Part shown: positions 56,854 through 64,000 of the stretch, one piece after another
Numbering within the stretch: position 1 is the first letter of the stretch
How the letters are laid out: each line of letters opens with the position of its first letter
From: Rhynchopus sp. YZ270_cl-10
Lineage: Eukaryota; Euglenozoa; Diplonemea; Diplonemida; Diplonemidae
DNA length: 64,000 nt
NCBI GenBank assembly: GCA_964035575.1
Contig: OZ037928.1
Location: forward strand, 496,001 to 560,000
Reading direction: 5' to 3'
Notes under the pieces: generated by a model
The model's input: the letters and a program-made list of their open reading frames with translations, nothing else
The model's database searches: none
What the model was told of the DNA's origin: nothing
Made by a program: the position numbers and the translations under genes

Positions 56854-57866
56854 CTATGAAACTCATCCTGGTCTAACTGCCCGTCTCCATTTCGATCTAT
56901 CAGATCCATTAAACTCTGTGCCCTCGCCCCCTTCTCCGCCTCGCTCCAAGCATAGAAGTTTGCCAGCACCTCACGCAACTCATCCGTCTCGATAAACCCA
57001 CTACCGTCCACCGAAAGATCGCTTGAGGTATCCCAGACACGGAACAGATTGCCTATCGCAAGATAGCGCCGCTCAAGCTCCAAGATCCCTGGACGATAGA
57101 CCGCTACATGAACAGGCTGGTTGTGTGAGAGTTCAATGCTGGTGTGGATCGTGGCAGCTGGGGTGCGCACTGCAAAGGCGGTGTCCGCCACATCCTCCGC
57201 CAGAGCCGCCTCCTTAACACATGTTGGCAACGGTGCAAGCTTTCCACCCCGCGCATCACCCCCACCTCCTCCTCCTCCCCCTCTTCCCAAACACACCCCG
57301 GTTATCCCCACCTGATTGACGCTCCACGCTGCGGTTCTCCCGCTCACCCTCCTTGTTGGCAGCGGAGCTGCCATTGGAATGACCGATTTTGGTTCGTCTG
57401 CGAGGCTTAGGTTCATTTCCATAATATTGGTACGTTTCTGAAAGCATGGAGTCGGGCGAATCATATCAGCCTGAGGTGTTGCTGCAGTGTCCGCTGCAGA
57501 GACTATAGTCTTTTTGTGCGTTTTTTTAAAGGGTCGAGGATGGGTTTCGGTAGGGGGGAGAGCGACCCAATCTGAGTCCGATGCCACCCCAGCAATCTTC
57601 TGTGCCCCCCCAGACCGGAAAGCGGTGTCCTTCTTCAGCCCCCCGATATGCCTTAACAACCGTTTCACGGTGCCCAACTCGGCGATCCCAAAGTCCTCGC
57701 GTAGATCCTCTTTAGAGAGTTCCCCTAAGGCGAGGCCGTCAATCTGATGGAGGCCGAGCTTTTGCCTGAAACGAGATGGTGCCCACGTATACCCTGCCAT
57801 GTTCTCGCAGACATCGTCGACGGACCACTCAAAGAGCGGTTTCAGGGGTAAGTCGTCTACGTCCAT
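56854..57866 (-). CDS. SAM-domain plus EF-hand protein, 3' end uncertain
   Basis: The ATG is at 57864-57866 (MDVDDLPLKPLFEW). Residues about 8-80 fit a SAM domain: WSVDDVCENM, LGLHQIDGLALGEL, FGIAELGTVKRLLRHI. A low-complexity middle contains an eight-Gly run. Two EF-hands close the exon: DLSVDGSGFIETDEL and DRNGDGQLDQDEF. Straight after the second loop, AGGTACGC looks like a splice donor; the unspliced frame runs into a Phe-rich tail ending at 56769 that is probably intronic. Candidate acceptors (caacag, atcacag) lie 70-130 bp on, so a short last exon is likely but not fixed. SAM domains self-associate or bind partners; the EF pair suggests calcium control. The EF module is paralogous to that at 51391-52442. 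Confidence 0.75.
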
Positions 57867-58134
57867 TTTTTTTTGTAGCCCAAAAATGGCTACCTTTTGC
57901 ACACAGAACCACCTGTGGAAAGGGGGGGTTTGAAAAATATGTGAGAAATTTAAATCGGCATCGGTATTGATTAATAGTTTGTAAAACGAAAAATTGGTTG
58001 GTTCTCTCTTGTATTGCTTTGGCTTTTGTTATTTTTTTTGCCGAAAAAAGCATTTTAGTTAGATGTAAAATCGGCTAGGTATGTCACCAAAAAAAATGCT
58101 GGAGAAGCCAAGGATCGTTGGGGATGCAAAGTGA

Positions 58135-58677
58135 TTACTGGGGGGGAGCTATTAAAGTATACGTATACTTTATTCGGCGGGAATTACTGCTTAAATGGCC
58201 AAAAAACGAAAAAGGGAAAAAAAAAAAAAAATCACTGTTATTTTGGGGTTTCTAGTGGCCGAAACCTCGCGAAAACACCACCATTGACATTTTTGGGCCA
58301 ATCCCAGCCAGTGGTGGGGTCAATGTGGAAAAATGAACAATTTTTTGGTGACTTAAATTTTCACAAATCTGAACCCCATCAGGCACCAATCGTGTGAAAA
58401 CTGATACACGCGTTTTAGGTCAAAAATATTCATTTCTAAGCGCAAAGTGACCCCATCACAGCACGCACAGAATCCGGACCACCGAAATCAAAAATTTTTT
58501 TTTCGATTTTTTGTGCAAAAAATGCTGTAAAAAAATTTTAGTAAGAAAAATGTACACAAAAACCGTATACTTTATTTCACAGATTTCCACGCTCAAAATG
58601 GGTTTCCGCGCCGTATACTTTATTACCCCCGTATACTTTATTAGCACCGTATACTTTATTAGCCCCCCCCCCAGTAA
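58135..58677. mobile_element. TIR element 1 with GTATACTTTATT iterons
   Basis: The ends are TTACTGGGGGGG and its inverted match CCCCCCCAGTAA, extending inward to an inverted AAAGTATAC. The left end carries an inverted and a direct copy of GTATACTTTATT as a palindrome. The right end carries direct copies at 58565, 58613, 58631 and 58649, the last three exactly 18 bp apart. TTA/TAA at the borders allows a TA target duplication, as in Tc1/mariner-like elements. There is no transposase frame. The interior has a 79-bp sequence shared with 49899-49977. Confidence 0.65.
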
Positions 58678-58708
58678 GTCTGATGCAAGGAGCGGTTGGG
58701 GGATTTGA

Positions 58709-58848
58709 ACCATGTAGATGAAAGCAGTCTGGACGCCGTAAGGCACCTTTCCCGCGTGGATTGTAGCTGATTTAATGAGCCGTCTGCAGATCCACTGTTA
58801 ATCCATTTACTCTGAGACTTGCATGGCTTAATCCTTGAAACAAGCATA
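58709..58848 (-). rRNA. SSU (18S) rRNA 5'-domain fragment
   Basis: On the minus strand it reads TATGCTTGTTTCAAGG, then ATTAAGCCATGCAAGTCTCA, then GACGGCTCATTAAATCAGC, the well-known start of eukaryotic 18S rRNA beginning about 20 nt into the gene. It continues into the variable helices and fades near CTACATGG. The usual CTGGTTGATCCTGCCAG start and everything beyond about 150 nt are absent, so this is a fragment. TTGTTTCAAGG and GTCTCAGA recall Euglenozoa. It starts about 30 bp from the end of TIR element 1. Confidence 0.85.
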
Positions 58849-59175
58849 CCCTGCGGCCAACAACAGAAGATGTAAAAAAGGAATACTTAGTAGACCTACC
58901 GGGGGTCAAAAAAAGAGGGGCAAAACGGTGGGGGGTTGTGTGAGATATTTTATTTCACTTTTTGGCACAAAAAAAAATAAAAACTGAGAGTTCGGGTAGA
59001 TAAAGAGGACAGCCCACACACAGAACAAAGAATAGGCCACATCGATTGGGGCCAAAAAAAAAGGGGAAAAAAGAGAGAAATTTTTCTACTGTTTGGGACA
59101 CACCCATCGGGTTTGGGGGGGTTTTGCTGGGAACACCTTCCGGCCATGAGAACATGAAAAAAGAAAGGATTTTTT

Positions 59176-59482
59176 TTACTGGGGGGGGGGCGAATAAGAG
59201 ATGTGGCATCTCTTATTAGGCGAACGGACGAGCCAGAAATAAAAAAATTTTTTTGGGGGAAAAAAAGCAAAAAGACATTTTCGCCGGAGGCAAAAAAAAT
59301 ATTTTGACCACTTTTTTTCCAGACCGGGTAGACAGGGTAAAATTTCAAAAAAAAATTTCAAGATAAAACCCTGGCGCATGCAAAAAAAAAAAAAAAAAAT
59401 ACCCCCAAAATCTCAACCTGATCTCTTATTCGGCCCTGATCTCTTATTCACCCCTGATCTCTTATTCGCCCCCCCCCAGTAA
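59176..59482. mobile_element. TIR element 2 with GATCTCTTATTC iterons
   Basis: The ends TTACTGGGGGGGGG and CCCCCCCCCAGTAA match those of element 1, but the adjoining sequence is CGAATAAGAGAT. The left end has an inverted and a direct copy of the iteron as a palindrome. The right end has direct copies at 59420, 59438 and 59456, spaced 18 bp as in element 1. About 300 bp, no transposase. Confidence 0.65.
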
Positions 59483-60948
59483 GACGATGCGGGCAAGTGG
59501 GTCCACGGGAAACCCATGGGGTGAAGATAACGGTTCACGGGATAACCCTGGGGAGCTGGGTTGCTTACGGCACCATAAGATGAGTTGTTGTTTTGGCGGG
59601 GAGGGAAAGGAAATTCATGAGGGTTGCAGCGGAAACTGAATGGATACAGAGATTTATACACCATAGTAGAACTGAGGCTGAACCTCACTTTTGAAAAAAA
59701 AAAAAAACTTTTGCAGATTTGGAGAAAAAGTTTTTTGCGTTTTTTTGGGGAACTGGGTTGCTGACCGCACCATGAAATCCCGTACCATACAGGCTGTACC
59801 CAATCTTTTTTTGCCTGCGGCGTCATTTTTCCCTTTTTGCTCCGCAAAAAAGGTTCGTTGAGTGACTCTGTCGTGTAAGAGTCTAGATTTTTACACCGTA
59901 CCCCAATTTTTTTTCGCCTGCGGCGCCATTTTATATTATTTTCTTTTTGCTCCGCAAAAAGAAATAGAGCCATGTCCTGATATGGACGTGGAAAATTGCA
60001 TCCGGGTGCCCTTTGTGGCACTCCTCCTGAAGGGGTGAAAGGTGCTGGGAATGTTTCTTGCATAATTCCGAAGAATTAAGAAGAGTCCGACAGTCCGAAT
60101 TACTCCTTCCCAGGCAGTAAACCAACAAAGTGATCTGAGAGAACCCTGGGTGCTGAAGTCAGGCACGGTACATGTGTGGAGGGACCTGCAGGAGCCCTAG
60201 CCAGTGAAGCCATAAGGCCCTAGGAAACTAGCCGGTAGCCGGGAACCCTCCCTGGGCAGTACAACGATGATACTTCAATCTTAAGTTCATTTCTTCCAAA
60301 AAAAGCCCCTCCGTGCCTCCAGCCCCCTCAGGAACAGCAACCTCACTTTTTTTGCACTTTTGGTAAGGAAAAAAATCGTATATAATAGCCTGAATGGATA
60401 GAAGGAAAAAAAAAAAGTTAAAAGTGCAAAAAAAAAAAAACGCCTCACCGTGCACTCTGACGGACGCAGGCATATTTTAAAACAAAAATATGAGATGAAC
60501 TTTAAGCCTCTCGAGCTTATACAGATCATCTCCGGCTGACCCACTTTTTGTACGATGCCAGCCCTTCCCCACTTTTTCAGATGAACAAAGGCCCTGTGTC
60601 CTCACGCAAATCTGCAACCGTAGATTGTGACGACCCCAAAAAAGCACTTTATCGCACCCCTTTCAGCCACACCAGTAGATATAAAAAAAAAGAGACTTGA
60701 AAGTGCACACCGGCTCAACCCACCACCACCACCACTCTCTGAATAGTCCACCTAACAACTCGGCGCCCAAATAAGTTAGGCGGGGATTGGGCATTTTTTT
60801 TTGGGGGTACTTTGGAGCCTTTTTCTTCCGCCAATCATTGTTTAGTACTGTAGTCATTGATGCGGACGCACACCTCCTCCCGACTGACCCATTGTCGTAT
60901 GATGACAGCCATCTGGACGAAAAAGCAACAAATGAACACGACAGGTCC
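59483..60948. other. Unassigned spacer
   Basis: No supported gene. An open minus-strand frame (59413-60063) contains runs such as YGAVSNPAPQGYPVNRYL but also K- and F-rich simple sequence and overlaps TIR element 2; I do not call it. A 27-bp sequence around CTGGGTTGCT with GCACCAT occurs twice (about 59548 and 59752), and a GCCTGCGGCG plus TTTTTGCTCCGCAAAAA pair occurs twice (about 59810 and 59915). A GC-rich stretch at 60080-60290 looks structured but matches no RNA family I recognise. Confidence 0.4.
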
Positions 60949-62485
60949 TCAGGTGCCAATGAGTACTCGTGTCATGGACTCGGTTGAATCCTCCCTTGCC
61001 TCTGGCTTTGTGCACAGCAGACGCATGTGTAGTGGTGCGACTGTGAAGGAGTATGCCCGCTCGATCTTGCTCAGTGCGTCGTTCAGTGCCTCAGCCAACA
61101 CCTCGCTGCCAAGCCCGACAGACTCGCGGATCTGTGTCATGTGTTTTGTAATGATTTTTTGTTTTTGCTACATCAACAAAAAAATATCGCCCACCCGAAG
61201 GTAGGGTTCTGTACATAAAGTGTCCCTCAAAAAGGCTATTTTGGGGTGGTAGCTTTTCCTCCTTCTCCGACTACATTGATTTCAATACTACACCTTACTT
61301 CACCTTCGGTTACCCTTACGCGGGGGGTGAAGGAAGGTTGTGGAAAAGCAGAAGTTTAATAGCCTCTCTCTCTCTCTGCTTCGTCACCTTTCCTCACATT
61401 TCGTTAAAAAATACTAAAAGAGAACAAACACACACATTGGGGCCATATTCTGAGCAAGAATTTCCCCCTACTAGTTATCAAACACACACACACACCTTCA
61501 ACACCACAGTACCGTCTTCAAGAAGCATAATCGCGGTCCGCTCCACCGCCTTCAGCTGCGCAAGCGACTTCGTTGCGAGGTATAACACTGCTTGGCGGTG
61601 GTCTGACCGCAGTTTTGAGAGCGCCTTCGCTGCCTGCACCGCACCTTCCCCTGCTTGGTATGAAAGCCCGCGCACATCAAGCTTTCTTAATGGGGTGTGG
61701 TGGGCAATTTGGGTCACCGCCTCGAAGACATCCCTGCACGCCTCCGCTGCAACAGTAGCCAACGCTGCCAGCATGGCTTTGGTAGCCCCATGCACCCCTT
61801 CCACAGAGGGCACCCCCACCACCTCCACCTCTCTCAACGCCGCCCGCACCACCGCTTTTAAGGGGTGGTTTTGGACGTCCACGATAACTTCACCTATGGC
61901 ATCCATATCCACCACCTCTGGTAGTCCTGTTAACTGTCGTGATACTTCGACGGTAGCTGCTTCAAGAAGCTCTGCCGTCTTATGAACCCCAACAGAACGA
62001 AGGCGAACACAACATTTGTTACTCTGTCCTGACCCCCCTGCGATGGCGGCTACCCCCCCTGCTTCGCGCCAGGTTGCGTGGTACCATTCCTTCAGCATGG
62101 TTGCGGGGGTGGTAGTATTAGTGGGGGTGGTATGGGAAGGCTCTATGGATTCCATGACCCGAACCACAGCGGTCTGGGTTGCACGGCGGCAGATCACCCC
62201 AGCTGAATTGACTGCATCCATGTACGCTTTGGTCCCAGCCCCCACATAGCCCCCTGCAGATTCGAGGGAACTGTCAGAAGAGGTCTGTCCATCAGCATCC
62301 TGGATGCCGCTGGTATTGCATAGGGTGTCCAGCGCGTCTTCCATCCAATCGAGAAGACCGGCTGCTGCACTGCGTTCTTCGTGGGGTGGGGGTGGGGGTG
62401 AGGAGGGTTTTGAAGGTGATGATGCTACCCCCATAGCCCCATTTACCGCATTTAAACCATTCAACCCATCAGAAGCAATGCTCAT
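60949..62485 (-). CDS. Unknown Ala-rich protein, two exons
   Basis: Exon 1 is 62485-61496 (330 codons, ATG at 62483-62485), ending AAG before GTGTGTGTG. Exon 2 is 61131-60949, after ...GACACAG, phase 0, giving about 390 residues. The N-terminus is low-complexity (PSKPSSPPPPP); the remainder is Ala/Val-rich and predicted helical by eye (KAMLAALATVAAEACRDV, GAVQAAKALSKLRSDHR). Exon 2 reads IRESVGLGSEVLAEALND onward in the same style, which supports the join. The 364-bp intron is longer than the 74-bp one at 51.5 kb and contains a dispersed repeat found at 29669-29733. No family recognised, no signal peptide or anchor. If the join is wrong, exon 1 alone would end VCVCV. Confidence 0.6.
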
Positions 62486-63476
62486 ATTTTACAAAAAAAA
62501 AAAAAGGGGGGGGTGGATTTGTGAGAGGGTGTTATGTTGGTGTTAAAAAATCAGTCTTTTTTTTGGATAAAAACCGGAAAAGATGTGGTCGGAGAGAGAA
62601 AATGAAATGTGTATAAAAAAAAAATAGCAGGAACTATTTGTGTAGAAACCCTGTGGGGGAAAAAAAAGGGGGGTTTGTAAAAAAAAAGAAAAAGTAGTTT
62701 CGGGAACCAAAAAAAAGGTGTACGGGAGGAGGGGATGTCTTCCTTTTTAGTTATTTTGTGTGCGCTTACAAGGGGGAAAAAACACAAATTCTAGAAATAA
62801 ACAAAACCAATTCTCTATAAATAAAACATGGGGGAGCAAAGTAACTCTATTTCCTTCCCATTAACGTCCGTGCAGACTCTTTGTGCTTTGAGTCTGATCT
62901 ACTTTTTTTCCATTACAAAGCATCCTAAGCATACACCCGATGCGAGTCGCATTCTCGCATTCTCGCACAATACTGGTCTGACGGAAAAATATCGCACAAT
63001 TCTCGCTCGTTGTCGCTCACTCTCGCACAACCAAAATCCTTCCTTCTACGTGACGACAATGATTATCACATGCTACTGCCGATAATGGTGCGATAATGAT
63101 TCTCGCATGCGACTTGCATTGAGTGTATGCCTAAGGTAATGAAGGGAATCCCCTCCAGTGTAATCACCTGGACAACTGCCCTGCTGCTGTTGTACCTCCG
63201 CTGTTGTCTACGTGTCTCCGCCTCAAACGTTCAACCTGTTTTGTTGTAGAAGTAATGGGGTGATGTGACACCATGCATAATACGTTTTTCCCCAATGGTG
63301 TTTGGACAACCACGAAAGTACAAAAAAAAAAAATCCTCAGAAACTTAGTGAGAGCTAACTGAAGGAAATCTCTCCCCGTTCATAGATGGCCCATCTGTAG
63401 GTCAAAAAAAAAAAAAAAAGTCAAATTCATGTATACACACATCCCACCACCACCACCACCACCACCCTTCCAATTA
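62486..63476. other. Spacer with one small inverted-repeat element
   Basis: No gene. Long A and T runs flank a MITE-like element at 62929-63130. A (CAC)n-like run near 63445-63470 lies just downstream of the partial gene. Confidence 0.5.
62929..63130. mobile_element. MITE-like element of about 200 bp
   Basis: The left end GCATACACCCGATGCGAGTC and the right end, read inverted (GCATACACTCAATGCAAGTC), match over about 24 bp with a few differences. CTAA flanks both sides, a possible target duplication. The inside is rich in TCTCGCA units. No coding capacity. Confidence 0.6.
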
Positions 63477-64000
63477 TCACTTCAAACATACCGCGGTCAG
63501 CCCTTCCTCTCGTCTCTGCGGTGCTGGGAACACTGTCTGCACTGTCTGCACTGTCTGCACTGGCGGCACCGTTGCCAGGCTTCGCATAAGCATCTCCCTC
63601 TCCATCCCACCCCTATCCACCCCAACCCCACCTCCTTTCATCTGCGCTGCTTCAAACTCCGCCGCAGTTTGTACACGTGGCGTGAACGTTCTGCTCAATG
63701 GCAATGCGATTCTCTCGCCTATCCCCATGCTCCCTGCTATCGGCGGAACCACCACCGGAGGGGCTCCCGCCAAGGGGAGAGGCTGGAGAGGTACCCCAAG
63801 AGGCTCGGGAAGGGGTTGCAGCATTGATGTCTGCAGGGAAGCCTTCTCTGCCTGCTCCGCCATGATGGAAGTCACCAAGCTCCGAAGCTCCCCGACCTGA
63901 GACCGGAGGGAGTCTAATTCTAGTTGCACTTCAGGGTCATTTGTTCTGGGAGGGCCTCCATAAGGCCCGCCTGAGGTCTCCCCAGTTGGAGAGAAATACC
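63477..64000 (-). CDS. Pro/Gly-rich protein with coiled coil, 5' part outside window
   Basis: The frame is open from the right edge to TGA/TCA at 63477-63479; no ATG lies in the open part near its start, so it begins in upstream sequence or an upstream exon. It reads FSPTGETSGGPYGGPPR, a heptad-like stretch VQLELDSLRSQVGELRSL extending to about EKASLQTSM, then Pro-rich and Gly-rich segments and VQTVQTVQTV encoded by a 9-bp repeat. The last codons include GCGGTATGT, a possible splice donor, so the true C-terminus may lie elsewhere. No known family recognised. Confidence 0.5.
   Translation of the reverse strand, partial: YFSPTGETSGGPYGGPPRTNDPEVQLELDSLRSQVGELRSLVTSIMAEQAEKASLQTSMLQPLPEPLGVPLQPLPLAGAPPVVVPPIAGSMGIGERIALPLSRTFTPRVQTAAEFEAAQMKGGGVGVDRGGMEREMLMRSLATVPPVQTVQTVQTVFPAPQRREEGLTAVCLK

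Noticed and set aside
58690-58725. GGTTCAAATCC on the minus strand as a tRNA T-loop
   Set aside because: Flanking bases cannot form the T-stem or acceptor stem, and the sequence continues the 18S rRNA fragment.
59413-60063. 216-codon minus-strand frame
   Set aside because: Overlaps TIR element 2 and its iterons, and contains homopolymer-derived Lys and Phe runs; no domain.
60080-60290. GC-rich structured-looking stretch as an RNA gene
   Set aside because: I could not match it to rRNA, tRNA, snRNA or spliced-leader RNA, and no paired structure was convincing by eye.

Overview
This window is nuclear DNA of a eukaryotic protist. Coding stretches are GC-rich, spacers are A/T- and homopolymer-rich, and two genes carry recognisable GT-AG introns. 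Several signs point to Euglenozoa, possibly a diplonemid, though this is inference. BiP ends in EEDL, which resembles the MDDL tail of kinetoplastid BiP more than KDEL/HDEL. An 18S rRNA fragment carries a GCTTGTTTCAAGGA start and a GTCTCAGA segment. Near-identical genes stand head-to-tail on one strand. BiP and the LRR genes have pyrimidine-rich tracts ending in AG 20-30 nt before the ATG, as expected for spliced-leader acceptors. All recognised protein genes lie on the minus strand.

Region 1 (1-29.4 kb) is a head-to-tail array of ER-type HSP70 (BiP/GRP78) genes: nine complete 669-codon copies and one cut by the left edge. The unit is about 3.23 kb and almost every difference is silent or in a microsatellite. 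The outermost copy (27398-29407) has a diverged leader, but a roughly 66-bp block with a TTCTAGAA dyad is kept exactly.

Region 2 (29.4-35.7 kb) is repeat-rich. It holds two copies of a poly(A)-tailed retroposon, a 60-bp direct repeat around the second copy, and a Gln/Pro-rich zinc-finger-like open frame containing a 74-bp minisatellite read in all three frames.

Region 3 (35.7-48.7 kb) is a recombining cluster of three ankyrin-repeat genes and three BspA-type leucine-rich-repeat genes. The LRR proteins start with a ubiquitin-like fold. The spacers are mosaics of a 74-bp piece of LSU rRNA (four copies), a 78-bp piece of the BiP coding region (two copies) and a segment related to the BiP upstream region (three copies). 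This shuffled Ubl-LRR/ankyrin system is the most interesting coding content.

Region 4 (48.7-64 kb) has sparse genes: an EF-hand protein with a dynein-motor-like C-terminal region, a SAM plus EF-hand protein, an Ala-rich protein of unknown role with one likely intron, and a 5'-truncated Pro/Gly-rich coiled-coil protein. Between them lie small terminal-inverted-repeat elements. Two share ends and an 18-bp iteron layout but differ in the iteron sequence. There are also a hAT-like element, a composite palindrome-bounded element, a perfect 28-bp-arm hairpin, an 8-bp satellite and a roughly 140-bp piece of the 18S rRNA 5' domain. No CRISPR, operon, intact rRNA gene or convincing tRNA gene was seen.
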